Assembly (NCBI GenBank): GCA_001298555.1
Contig: LJCW01000372.1
Span: 1 to 64,000 of the forward strand
From: Actinobacteria bacterium OV450
GTDB lineage: Bacteria; Actinomycetota; Actinomycetes; Streptomycetales; Streptomycetaceae
DNA length: 64,000 nt
Direction of reading: 5' to 3'
The notes beneath the pieces are model-generated. The model searched no databases, was not told the origin of the DNA, and was given only the letters and a program-made list of their open reading frames with translations. This document shows, one piece after another, positions 1-7,206 of the stretch; within the stretch, counting starts at the first letter, position 1, and each line of letters starts with the position of its first letter. The translations under genes and the position numbers were made by a program.

Positions 1-1259
1 CCCCCTCCGGGCCCGGCCGGGGCCATGCCGTGCGCCTCGGGCCCGGGCACGTACCCCATGGCGGGCGCGCCGGCCGGGGCCGCCGACACGCTGGCGGCGA
101 ACCCGCCCCGCTCCAGGCGGTCGAGCCGGGCCTGGAAGGAGCGCTCGTCGTCGAAGGCGGCGGGCAGCAGGACCCGGGCGCAGATCAGTTCCAGCTGGAG
201 CCGTGGCGAGGTCGCCCCGCGCATCTCGGTGAGACCGGTGTTGACCAGGTCGGCGGCACGGCTGAGCTCGGCGGCCCCGAACACCGAGGCTTGGGCCTGC
301 ATCCGCTCGACGACGTCGGCGGGAGCGTCGATGAGCCCCTTCTCCCCGGCGTCGGGCACGGCGGCCAGGATCACCAGGTCCCGGAGCCGCTCCAGCAGGT
401 CGGCGACGAACCGGCGCGGGTCGTTGCCGCCCTCGACCACCCGGTCGACGACCTCGAAGGCCGCCGCCCCGTCCCCGGCGGCGAAGGCGTCGACGACGGA
501 GTCGAGGAGCGACCCGTCGGTGTACCCGAGCAGGGAGGTGGCCATGGCATACGTCACACCCTCCTCGGCGGCACCGGCGAGGAGCTGGTCCATGACGGAC
601 ATGGAGTCACGCACGGATCCGGCGCCGGCCCGCACGACGAGCGGCAGCACGCCGTCCTCGACCATGGCGCCCTCGCGCCCGCAGACCTCGCCGAGGTAGT
701 CGCGCAGCGTCCCGGGCGGCACGAGCCGGAAGGGGTAGTGGTGCGTCCTGGACCGGATGGTCCCGATGACCTTCTCGGGCTCGGTCGTCGCGAAGATGAA
801 CTTGAGGTGCTCCGGGGGCTCCTCGACCACCTTCAGCAGGGCGTTGAAGCCCGCCGAGGTGACCATGTGGGCCTCGTCGATGATGTAGATCTTGTAGCGG
901 CTGGAGGCGGGCCCGAAGAAGGCCTTCTCCCGCAGGTCACGGGCGTCGTCCACACCACCGTGCGAGGCGGCGTCGATCTCGATGACGTCGATCGACCCCG
1001 GGCCGTTGCGCGCCAGGTCCCGGCAGGACTGGCACTCGCCGCAGGGGTCGGGAGTGGGACCCTGCTCACAGTTCAGGCAGCGCGCCAGGATGCGCGCGCT
1101 GGTGGTCTTGCCACACCCGCGGGGACCGCTGAACAGGTACGCGTGATTGACCCGGTTGTTCCGCAGGGCCTGCATCAGGGGGACAGTGACATGCTCCTGC
1201 CCGATGACCTCGGCGAACGACTCGGGGCGGTAGCGGCGGTACAGCGCAAGGGACGACAC
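1..1259 (-). CDS. dnaX: DNA polymerase III subunit gamma/tau (3' end cut by window)
   Basis: This is the clamp-loader ATPase subunit of the replicative DNA polymerase, acting in the cytoplasm at the replication fork. About 419 codons are present and the C-terminus lies outside the window. From the GTG at 1259 the protein opens SSLALYRRYRPESFAEVIGQ, the classic DnaX start. A Walker A motif GPRGCGKTT follows near residues 45-53, then a zinc-binding cysteine cluster (RCLNCEQ...PCGECQSC, about 60-79) and a Walker B/DEAH-like IIDEAHM near residue 120. The last visible part is low-complexity Gly/Pro/Ala, as expected at the start of the tau-specific region. The SRP RNA gene lies about 60 bp upstream on the same strand, a usual actinobacterial arrangement. 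Identity is essentially certain; only the 3' end is missing. Confidence 0.97.
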   Translation of the reverse strand, partial: MSSLALYRRYRPESFAEVIGQEHVTVPLMQALRNNRVNHAYLFSGPRGCGKTTSARILARCLNCEQGPTPDPCGECQSCRDLARNGPGSIDVIEIDAASHGGVDDARDLREKAFFGPASSRYKIYIIDEAHMVTSAGFNALLKVVEEPPEHLKFIFATTEPEKVIGTIRSRTHHYPFRLVPPGTLRDYLGEVCGREGAMVEDGVLPLVVRAGAGSVRDSMSVMDQLLAGAAEEGVTYAMATSLLGYTDGSLLDSVVDAFAAGDGAAAFEVVDRVVEGGNDPRRFVADLLERLRDLVILAAVPDAGEKGLIDAPADVVERMQAQASVFGAAELSRAADLVNTGLTEMRGATSPRLQLELICARVLLPAAFDDERSFQARLDRLERGGFAASVSAAPAGAPAMGYVPGPEAHGMAPAGPGG

Positions 1260-1322
1260 GTCTACGAGGTTATCCGGGCCCACCGACAAAGACGTCCCGC
1301 CGACCGCCCCGGAACGCAAAGC

Positions 1323-1416
1323 GCCCCCCACGCACCCGCCAGAGCCCACTTACCCTTGCTGCCTTCCGGCCCTGGGGGAGTTGGGTGAGATAGCGCCACG
1401 TGAGGGGCTGAGCCCC
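1323..1416 (-). ncRNA. ffs: Signal recognition particle RNA (small bacterial 4.5S type)
   Basis: On the minus strand the conserved apical domain-IV loop GGCCGGAAGGCAGCAAGGGT lies at about 1351-1370. It is flanked by complementary arms: CCCCTCACGTGGCGC on the 5' side and GCGGGTGCGTGGGG on the 3' side fold into one long hairpin. The length (about 95 nt) and position just upstream of dnaX fit the Streptomyces SRP RNA (scRNA). The exact ends are estimated from the pairing and could be off by several bases. Confidence 0.88.
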
Positions 1417-1543
1417 ACCCTAGCGGATACCGGCCACCGGAATCGACCCGCCCCCGACCCCGCCCCCACCCGGATCCCCGCCGGCAGTCCCCGCGGACGA
1501 TCACGTTCGCGAGCACCCCTCAACGTCTTGTATTGTTTGCGGC

Positions 1544-1628
1544 GGAGGATTCGCCTAGTGGCCTAGGGCGCACGCTTGGAAAGCGTGTTGGGGGCAACCC
1601 CTCACGAGTTCGAATCTCGTATCCTCCG
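1544..1628 (+). tRNA. tRNA-Ser (anticodon GGA)
   Basis: The acceptor arm GGAGGAT pairs with ATCCTCC. The anticodon stem-loop reads CGCTTGGAAAGCG with anticodon GGA. A long variable arm (TGTTGGGGGCAACCCCT) marks a class II tRNA, and the T-arm contains GAGTTCGAATCTC. Length is 85 nt. CCA is not encoded. It stands alone with its own terminator immediately downstream. It reads UCC/UCU serine codons. Confidence 0.97.
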
Positions 1629-1650
1629 CCTCTGCCCGTCAGGGCAAACG

Positions 1651-1682
1651 AAGGACCCGACCGCAATGCGGCCGGGTCCTTC
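1651..1682 (+). terminator. Intrinsic terminator of tRNA-Ser(GGA)
   Basis: AAGGACCCG and CGGGTCCTT form a strong hairpin around a GC-rich loop about 22 bp after the tRNA. Only a short T stretch follows, as is common in Streptomyces. Confidence 0.75.
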
Positions 1683-1893
1683 GTCGTTCCGGGGTTGCAG
1701 TTCCGGTTGCAGCTCCCGGTCTACGCTCCGCGCCGCCCCGGGACGGCCGGGGCAGCGCGGGGGTCACAGGCCGTCGCGGCGTTGTTCCGTTGAACGCCGC
1801 CTGCGCGCTGAGCCTGCGGAGCCCCGACCGAGAACACGCTCCGGCCGGACGCGGTCCCCGATGGTCATCGGTGACCGGCCGGCACGCCCCGGC

Positions 1894-2406
1894 TCAGCGG
1901 ATCTGGGTGGCGGCCCAGTGGGCCCATTCACGGCGCATCGCGTTGAAGCGCAGTCCGTATTCCAGGGCGATCCTGCCGTGGACCGACAGGGTGTCGTCGC
2001 CCCAGTCGATGGAGGCGTCGAGCCAGCGCAGGTCCTCGTGCTCCTGCTCGGACAGTTCCGCCAGCCCCGTCAGGTAGCCCCGCGCCTGGTCCGGGGTGAG
2101 GACGCCGAGGAAGAAGACCCTCAGCAGGATGTCGCTGCGGGTGTTGCGCTGGGGCTTGGTCTCGGTCAGCCAGTGGCGCAGTTCGGCCAGGCCCTCGTCG
2201 GTGAGGGTGTACTCCTTGCGGCCGCGGGGGCCTTCCGCCGAGACGCTGATCATTCCGCCGTCGGCGAGCTTGGACAGCTCCGTGTACATCTGGCTCTGGG
2301 TGGCGGGCCAGACGTTGGCCAGTGAGGTCTCGAAGCGCTTGAGCAGGTCGTAACCGCTGGCCGGGCGCTCTGACAGGAGTCCGAGGAGGGCGTGTCGAAG
2401 GCTCAT
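1894..2406 (-). CDS. PadR-family transcriptional regulator
   Basis: A 170-aa DNA-binding protein starting MSLRHALLGLLSERPASGYD at 2406. An upstream in-frame start at 2436 is possible but adds a tail the family lacks. The N-terminal winged helix (about 1-85) has the PadR hallmarks: LLGLL, a GYDLLKRFE helix, and the wing GPRGRKEYTLTDEGLAEL. The C-terminal helical part (about 95-170: FFLGVLTPDQARGYL, then a Glu-rich helix) is the Vir_act_alpha_C dimerisation region. It is transcribed away from a small membrane protein. The gap carries paired palindromes (2432-2468) that are the obvious operator, so autoregulation plus control of the neighbour is likely. The ligand cannot be told from sequence. 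Confidence 0.9.
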   Translation of the reverse strand: MSLRHALLGLLSERPASGYDLLKRFETSLANVWPATQSQMYTELSKLADGGMISVSAEGPRGRKEYTLTDEGLAELRHWLTETKPQRNTRSDILLRVFFLGVLTPDQARGYLTGLAELSEQEHEDLRWLDASIDWGDDTLSVHGRIALEYGLRFNAMRREWAHWAATQIR

Positions 2407-2431
2407 GCCCCTCACCCTACATTCCATCCTT

Positions 2432-2468
2432 GACATGTCAGTAGTGGAACATCTACTTTCGACATGTC
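2432..2468. promoter_or_regulatory. Probable PadR operator: two GACATGTC palindromes
   Basis: Two identical 8-bp palindromes GACATGTC lie at 2432-2439 and 2461-2468, 29 bp apart. Between them is a second inverted repeat, AGTAG-N7-CTACT (2440-2456). The array occupies the divergent gap between the PadR gene (start 2406) and the membrane protein gene (start about 2500). Binding by this PadR is inferred from position and symmetry. Confidence 0.6.
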
Positions 2469-2499
2469 AGAACAGGAACGTCAGCCCGGGGGGCCCTCG

Positions 2500-3063
2500 A
2501 TGTCTTACGTACGCACCTTCCTTCCGTGGATCGTCTTCGCCGTGCTCCCGTCCGCCCAGTGGCAGTGGGGCGCGCTCGCCGGTCTCGTCGCGGCGGTCGC
2601 GGTGGCCGTCCAGCAGCGCAGGGCCGGGGCCGGGTTCGACGCGCTGATCATCGAGATAGGCTCGGCGGTCTTCTTCGCGGCCCTGACGGTCATCGCCTTC
2701 ACCGACCCGCACTCGCCCGCCCACGATTACTCCGCGGCCCTCTCCTCGGCCGTCCTGGCCCTCATCGCCGGCGGCTCGCTGCTCGTGGGCAGGCCGTTCA
2801 CCCTGGGCATCGCCAAGCGCACCACCCCGCGCGAGGTGTGGGGCCTGCGGCCGTTCGTCCGGGCCAACGTCGTCATCACCGCCGTGTGGACCGCCGCCTT
2901 CGCGGTCACCGCCGGGGCCCTCGCCGCCCTCGCCCACGCCGGCCAGGGCCACTCGACGCCCGCGACGCTCGTCCAGGCCGCCGGGTTCGTCGTCCCGATG
3001 CTCTTCACCGTCCGCTACGTCGCCGCCGTCCAGGCCAAGGCCCCGGCCGCCGGGCAGCGGTAG
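2500..3063 (+). CDS. Small multi-pass integral membrane protein, unknown function
   Basis: About 187 aa from the ATG at 2500. An in-frame ATG at 2464 would lie inside the operator palindrome, so the downstream start is preferred. Hydrophobic segments include WIVFAVLPSAQWQWGALAGLVAAVAVAV (given in two parts: residues about 7-20 and 21-35), a segment at about 45-60 (GSAVFFAALTVIAF), one at about 78-95, one at about 115-140 and a last one near 160-175. That makes roughly six membrane spans with a short basic C-terminus. I do not recognise a named family. Divergence from the PadR regulator suggests it is the regulated target, perhaps a small transporter or stress-linked membrane protein. The TOBE/HTH gene begins 9 bp after its stop and may be co-transcribed. 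Confidence 0.75.
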   Translation: MSYVRTFLPWIVFAVLPSAQWQWGALAGLVAAVAVAVQQRRAGAGFDALIIEIGSAVFFAALTVIAFTDPHSPAHDYSAALSSAVLALIAGGSLLVGRPFTLGIAKRTTPREVWGLRPFVRANVVITAVWTAAFAVTAGALAALAHAGQGHSTPATLVQAAGFVVPMLFTVRYVAAVQAKAPAAGQR

Positions 3064-3072
3064 GGTGCGCGC

Positions 3073-3477
3073 GTGCCGTCGTACTCGATCGGGCAGGCTG
3101 CGGGCCTGCTCGGCGTGAGCCCCGAAACCGTCCGCCGCTGGGCCGACGGGGGGCGGCTGCCCGTCCGCCGCACGCCCGACGGGTCCCGGTCCGTCGACGG
3201 GGCGACGCTGGCCGCCTTCGCCAAGGCCCGGGCCGGGACGCCGCGGCCGCAGCCTCGGGCGGGGACCGGCGCGGCAACCTCCGTACGGAACTCCTTCGTC
3301 GGGATCGTCACGGCAGTGCGGCTCGACGAGGTGGCGGCCCAGGTGGAGATCCAGTCAGGCCCGCACCGGGTGGTGTCCGTGGTGACGCGGGAGTCGGTCG
3401 AGGAGCTCGGGATCGCGGTCGGCGTGAGCGTCACGGCCCGGGTGAAGTCCACCGAGGTCTACGTCGACCTCCCCTGA
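3073..3477 (+). CDS. MerR-like HTH protein with C-terminal molybdate-binding TOBE domain
   Basis: A 134-aa protein from a GTG at 3073. Residues 1-50 form a MerR/excisionase-type helix-turn-helix (YSIGQAAGLLGVSPETVRRW, then DGSRSVDGATLAAFA). After a Pro/Arg linker, residues about 68-134 form one TOBE (Mop/molbindin) domain: SVRNSFVGIVTAVRLDEVAA, then SVVTRESVEELGIAVGVSVTARVKSTEVYV. TOBE domains bind molybdate or tungstate, so this is probably an oxyanion-responsive regulator built like a small ModE analogue. It sits 9 bp behind the membrane protein gene. Downstream are a molybdoenzyme relic and a second TOBE gene, which strengthens a molybdenum role. Confidence 0.85.
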   Translation: MPSYSIGQAAGLLGVSPETVRRWADGGRLPVRRTPDGSRSVDGATLAAFAKARAGTPRPQPRAGTGAATSVRNSFVGIVTAVRLDEVAAQVEIQSGPHRVVSVVTRESVEELGIAVGVSVTARVKSTEVYVDLP

Positions 3478-3667
3478 CCGACCGCGACCCGCCGACCCCC
3501 CGTCAGCCGCCCGCCTCACAGACCGGCAGACCGGCCTCCCGGTCGTCTGGCAGAAGGTGAGCCGGCATCTGGCGGAGCAGGCTGCCGCTCAAGATCTGCG
3601 AGGAAGCTGAGCGTCGCGGACCTGCGGGACTGGGCACAGCACCGGGCCGGGCCGAGGTCACTCGGTC

Positions 3668-3859
3668 CTCTCCCGGGCCGAGCTCGACGCGGACTTCGGC
3701 GACAGCGCGGTGCTGCTGGCCACCCGCCTCGACGGTGAGGACCTCGACGGGCCGGGCGCACAGCTGGTGGTCCCGTCGGACCGGTGCGGGGCGCGGTACG
3801 TCAGCGCGGTCACGCACGTGTGGTTCGGTGCGCTGTCGCCGCCGAGCCTGGGGCTGTGA
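3668..3859 (+). pseudogene. Relic of a molybdopterin-dependent oxidoreductase (C-terminal part)
   Basis: One frame reads AELDADFGDSAVLLATRLDG, then EDLDGPGAQLVVPSDRCGARYVSAVTHV to a TGA at 3857-3859. This resembles the conserved end of the sulfite-oxidase-type Mo-cofactor domain (family pattern: LLA..MNGEPL...G.P.RLVVPG..G...VKWLTRI). No start codon or N-terminal part remains in frame. Upstream bases 3540-3667 give fragments of plausible coding sequence in shifting frames (for example VADLRDWAQHR). I infer a decayed gene. Its place between two molybdate-binding genes makes the assignment more credible. Confidence 0.45.
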
Positions 3860-3913
3860 GGGACTGCCCGGGCCGGCGAGGCTTCAGGCGGTCGCGAGGC
3901 TTCAGGCGGACGC

Positions 3914-4333
3914 TCAGGGGGTCGCGAGCGAGATCTCGGTGGACTTGATCAGCGCGACCACGGAGGAGCCGGCGGACAGGCCGAGCGCCTCGACGGCGTC
4001 CTTGGTGATGGCTGCGGTCAGCCCGCCCCCGTGCACGTCGACCTTCACGGAGGCCATGGCGCCGCCGGTGGCGACGTCGGAGACGGTGCCGGACAGCTGG
4101 TTGCGGATGCTGATGCCGTCGACGGCACCGGTCGCCAGCGCCACCTCGGTGGCCTTGACGAGGGCCTTGACCGCCGAGCCCTCGGCGATGCCGAGGTCGT
4201 TGACGGCGTCCGTGGTGATGGCGGCGATGATGTCCTGGCCGCCCTCCAGCCGGACCTTCACCGTGGCCATGGCCTCGCCCCTGGTGACGGCGGTGACGGT
4301 GCCGGCGATCTGATTGCGGATGCTCAGGCTCAT
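3914..4333 (-). CDS. Molbindin with two TOBE/Mop domains (molybdate-binding protein)
   Basis: A 139-aa protein from the ATG at 4333 (MSLSIRNQIAG). It consists of two tandem Mop repeats of about 68 residues. Repeat 1 (about 2-66) runs SIRNQIAGTVTAVTRGEAMA to KALVKATEVALAT. Repeat 2 (about 73-138) runs SIRNQLSGTVSDVATGGAMA to VALIKSTEISLAT. Such di-Mop proteins assemble into trimers that store or buffer molybdate/tungstate in the cytoplasm. There is no DNA-binding or ABC domain, so it is a stand-alone storage protein. It faces the HTH-TOBE gene across the molybdoenzyme relic. A longer start at 4402 exists but adds non-homologous sequence. Confidence 0.9.
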   Translation of the reverse strand: MSLSIRNQIAGTVTAVTRGEAMATVKVRLEGGQDIIAAITTDAVNDLGIAEGSAVKALVKATEVALATGAVDGISIRNQLSGTVSDVATGGAMASVKVDVHGGGLTAAITKDAVEALGLSAGSSVVALIKSTEISLATP

Positions 4334-4481
4334 GGGGTGCTCGACCTCTGGGTAGTGACCTCGTACGGCCCGGAAGGACCGCACGAGATCGACCGTATGC
4401 ACCCCGGCCCTGCCGATCTTTCAGGCCGCGCATCAGCCACCCGGAACCACCCGGGCGGCTCGCCTCTGAGGCTGGCACGCG

Positions 4482-4673
4482 TCACGCGTGCTGGGGCACC
4501 TCCGGCTTCAGCATGCCGCGCAGTGCGTCGCGGAACTCCTGGGTGTCCTCTTCCCCGTGCACGGAAACGGCGTGCTGGACGGCCGCCCCCATGACTTCGT
4601 CTTCCTCACCCGTGATGGTCAGGGTGCACCCGACCTCGCTGGGGTACTCCCTGCAGTCCATGACCTTGCGCAT
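4482..4673 (-). CDS. DUF1059 domain-containing small protein
   Basis: A 63-aa protein from the ATG at 4673 (MRKVMDCREYPSEVGC). It shows the DUF1059 signature: an N-terminal MDC, the motif LTITGEEDEVMGAAVQHAVSV, then HG and an acidic/Arg C-terminal helix. Two cysteines (DC and GC near residues 7 and 16) and the conserved histidines suggest a small metal or redox-related fold, but the function of the family is unknown. A start at 4691 would add six residues. It stands alone. Confidence 0.85.
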   Translation of the reverse strand: MRKVMDCREYPSEVGCTLTITGEEDEVMGAAVQHAVSVHGEEDTQEFRDALRGMLKPEVPQHA

Positions 4674-4691
4674 GACGCGCCTCCCTTCCAC

Positions 4692-4983
4692 TCCCCACGA
4701 TCCTCCGCTTCCCCACGGGGCGAAAGCCGGGCCGCGGGGCGGTCCCGGGTCAGCTGCCGCCCGGCTGGAGCACTCCGTGGACGGTGAGCCGGTAGGGCGC
4801 GGGTGCCTGGATCGTTTCGGTCCTTGTGTCCACCCGGCGCCACAGCCCGCGCTCGTCCAGTACGGCGTGGTGGTCGGCGTCGACAGTTCTCCGTGGCGGT
4901 CACCACCCCCACGCCGCGGCGCCGGAGCCGACGCTCGACTTCTCCGTCAGCTACCGCTGCTACCGCGCGGCCTCCCGCGTCGC
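4692..4983. other. Gene-poor stretch with decayed coding traces
   Basis: No intact gene is seen. On the plus strand one frame ends in a protein-like stretch (PEPTLDFSVSYRCYRAASRV, then AYEKA, stop at 4997-4999) that overlaps the DUF397 relic in the opposite direction. It has no plausible start or recognisable family. It looks like the 3' end of a lost gene. Confidence 0.35.
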
Positions 4984-5170
4984 CTACGAGAAGGCCTGAT
5001 CGTGGCGCGCGCAGGAGACGCCGGCCCAGGCCTGGGGCTTGAGCGCCAGCTGGGGCCCGTCGAGAACCTTGGAGTCGCGCACGCGGACGGCTTCGGGGCA
5101 GGCCTCCACCTCGATGCAGAAGCCCTGTTCGCCCTCTGGGTCGCGGACCAGCTGGGCTCTCCGTACCGTC
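4984..5170 (-). pseudogene. DUF397-type gene relic (C-terminal half)
   Basis: Before the TAG at 4984-4986 the minus strand reads GFCIEVEACPEAVRVRDSKV, then LDGPQLALKPQAWAG. This fits the second half of the DUF397 domain (family pattern: C.EVA......VAVRDSKDPDGP.L.F.P.AW..F). The N-terminal signature W.KSSYS is missing and upstream codons are low-complexity Trp/Thr/Val. DUF397 genes are normally paired with an XRE-type regulator, and none is nearby. I read this as a broken orphan copy. The upstream sequence to 5491 shows nothing else convincing. Confidence 0.45.
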
Positions 5171-5491
5171 CACGTCACCGTCCACGTCCACGCCCGTGCG
5201 CGCACCCACCCCTCAACGCGCCCTACCCGGCACCCGCGTTGGGGCAGTCCCGACAGCTTTGGACAAAGTCGTGGACATGCGTACGGGCCGCTCCCTCGGG
5301 CGGGTCGCACCCGGGCGCGACCCGGCGCGGCACGACCTTTCCCTCTGAAAGAACCGTGAGAAAGAACCCAACCCTGCCCCTCCAGCCTCCCCGGAACGGC
5401 ACTCACTCACACGGGTGAATTGCCCGAACTCAGCTGGGTTTCTTGGCAGTTGCCTGGCATATGCTCGGCCCGCCAACTCCAGACACAGGAC

Positions 5492-5526
5492 GGCCCCCGC
5501 CGGGACTCGCAATCCCGACGAGGGCC
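5492..5526 (+). promoter_or_regulatory. Leader hairpin upstream of the HTH protein gene
   Basis: GGCCCCCGCCGGGA (5492-5505) can pair with TCCCGACGAGGGCC (5513-5526) around a 7-nt loop, with 12 of 14 pairs matching. It ends only 27 bases before the ATG at 5554, and the likely ribosome site GAGAAGGA (5534-5541) follows at once. It could modulate translation or attenuate transcription. Confidence 0.5.
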
Positions 5527-5553
5527 TGACCACGAGAAGGACCAATCTTCCCG

Positions 5554-6663
5554 ATGGCTTTCCAGCACTCTAACGCGCCCTCGCGCGCCATGTACGGCGT
5601 TCAACACGCCAACGTGCGGCAGACCCGCAATTTCACGGTCGTCAGCAACGACCTGATCCGGCACCCGCACCTGTCGATGGCCGCGCGGGCCCTCGGTACG
5701 TACATCCAGTCGGTGCCGCGCGGCACCCCGGTCGGCATCAAGGCACTGGCCAAGGAGCTGCCCCTCGGGGAGAAGGCGATCGGCAAGGCGCTGGGCGAGC
5801 TGGAGGTGTACGGGTACCTGCGGCGCCTCCAGGAGAAGCTCCCCGACGGGCGGATCGTCACCCGAACGGTGTTCTGCAACGCCCCGAAGACCGTCACCCG
5901 CCCGACGCCGAACCCCACCTCCGGACCCGGCCCGGCGCCTGCGCCGGCCCTGGAGCCCGAAACCGACCCCGAGCCGGATGCCGGACCGGGGCCAGACCCC
6001 GCCCCGGAGGCCGGGACCGACCCGAAGCCGGACCCCGGGCCGGATACCGGACCGGGGCCAGACGCCGGACCGGGGCCAGAGGCCAGGACCGACCCCGCGC
6101 CGGAGGCCGGACCGGAGCCAGACGCCGGACCCGGACACGCACCGGATCCGGCACCCGAGCCGGGGCCAGACCCCGGGCCGGGACCGGAGGCCGGGCGGGG
6201 GCCCGTAGCGGATCCGGGGCCGGTGGCCGGAGCTGCGCAGCAGGCCTGGACGCCCGCGGACACCCCGAAGCCCCCGGAGGTACCGGCGCCGCGCAACGCC
6301 GACAATCCGGCCCGGCGCCAGCTCGCCGAGGAGCTGCTCGCCGAGCTGCGCCGGGCCGACCCCCGCCTGCTCCTCGGCGCCCGGGACGTCCAACGCCTCG
6401 CGGGCGGCGTCGAGGCCTGGCTGGAACGCGGCGCGGCCCATCAGGCGGTGACCGGCGCCCTCATCGCGAACCTCCCGGACCGCATCCGCAACCCGGCGGG
6501 CCTGATCGCCCACCGCTTGGCGGCCCAGATCCCGCCCTTCCTGGCACCCCCGGCCCGCAGGGCGCCGTTCGTCCCGCCGGACCCCTTCCAGACCTGCGAG
6601 AACTGCGACCGCGCCTTCCGCGCCCCGACCCCCGGCACCTGCAAAGGCTGCACCCCCGCATGA
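5554..6663 (+). CDS. Winged-HTH protein with long Pro-rich repeat linker and C-terminal CxxC element
   Basis: A 369-aa protein of a type that occurs in many copies in Streptomyces genomes. Residues about 20-110 form a replication-initiator/GntR-like winged HTH: VRQTRNFTVVSNDLIRHPHL, then AARALGTYIQSVPRGTPVGI, KALAKELPLGEKAIGKALGE and a basic wing. Residues about 115-235 are an unstructured repeat rich in PDAGPGP and PEAGPEP units. Residues about 255-330 are helical (RQLAEELLAELRRADPRLLL...). The end carries CENCDRAF...GTCKGC, a four-cysteine zinc-ribbon-like tail. Family members are annotated only as HTH proteins; a link to mobile elements or development is unproven. The RBS is GAGAAGGA at 5534. 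Confidence 0.8.
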   Translation: MAFQHSNAPSRAMYGVQHANVRQTRNFTVVSNDLIRHPHLSMAARALGTYIQSVPRGTPVGIKALAKELPLGEKAIGKALGELEVYGYLRRLQEKLPDGRIVTRTVFCNAPKTVTRPTPNPTSGPGPAPAPALEPETDPEPDAGPGPDPAPEAGTDPKPDPGPDTGPGPDAGPGPEARTDPAPEAGPEPDAGPGHAPDPAPEPGPDPGPGPEAGRGPVADPGPVAGAAQQAWTPADTPKPPEVPAPRNADNPARRQLAEELLAELRRADPRLLLGARDVQRLAGGVEAWLERGAAHQAVTGALIANLPDRIRNPAGLIAHRLAAQIPPFLAPPARRAPFVPPDPFQTCENCDRAFRAPTPGTCKGCTPA

Positions 6664-7206
6664 CCACGCCCCACGACCGGGCGCCGCGAGCTGCCGTCCA
6701 TGCAATGGACGACAGCCCTCCCACCAGGGTTCGAGATCACCGGGGACGGGATCGACCACGGCGTGAGGGCGCCGAGCAGCAGCCCTCACGCACTCACCGC
6801 GCTGCGCTCACGGAAGCGCCTGGAGAAGGTCATGCCGGACGAGCTGACGGCCCACACCGGGGCTCCGGACGTGAGGACGAGCGGCCGTCGAGGTCGTCTC
6901 CCGCTCCGACCCGGACAACGAGTGGGTCGGGAAGATGCGGGACCATCCGCTGCTCGGCATCCCGGTCATGCCCTCTTCGGCCCGCGGACCGGGGCGGGCG
7001 CCGTCCCGTCGGACCTCCAGGGGGCTCCCGCGCAGCCGCGCCACGCGACGCGCCGAGACGCGCAAGGACTTCGTGTACGGCGAGGACGTCGCCCTCGGCG
7101 AGTGGACCGCGCCCAACGGGGGCCCACCAGGGCCTGCCGGGGGGCCTGACGCTCTACGCGTAGGGGCGGGGCCGCCGCGTGGGCGGCACCGCCCCGAGAG
7201 GGACGG
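6664..7206. other. Gene-poor stretch with degraded coding traces
   Basis: No intact gene is supported. Short protein-like runs appear in different plus-strand frames. One is FEITGDGIDHGVRAPSS near 6730. Another is SRSDPDNEWVGKMRDHPLLG near 6905-6965. A third is KDFVYGEDVALGEWTAPNG near 7065-7120. They have no common frame and no family I recognise. This looks like decayed accessory DNA between the HTH gene and the glyoxalase-like gene. Confidence 0.4.

Noticed and set aside
30..1388. 452-aa plus-strand ORF opposite dnaX
   Set aside because: It is the antisense shadow of dnaX and the SRP RNA; composition is that of high-GC frame bias with no domain.
3735..4313. 192-aa plus-strand ORF over the molbindin gene
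   Set aside because: It is a shadow of the two TOBE repeats, which are convincing on the minus strand.
5260..5290. Possible DnaA-box-like TTTGGACAAAGTCGTGGACA
   Set aside because: It is a single poor match to TTGTCCACA without a cluster, so it gives no support for an origin here.
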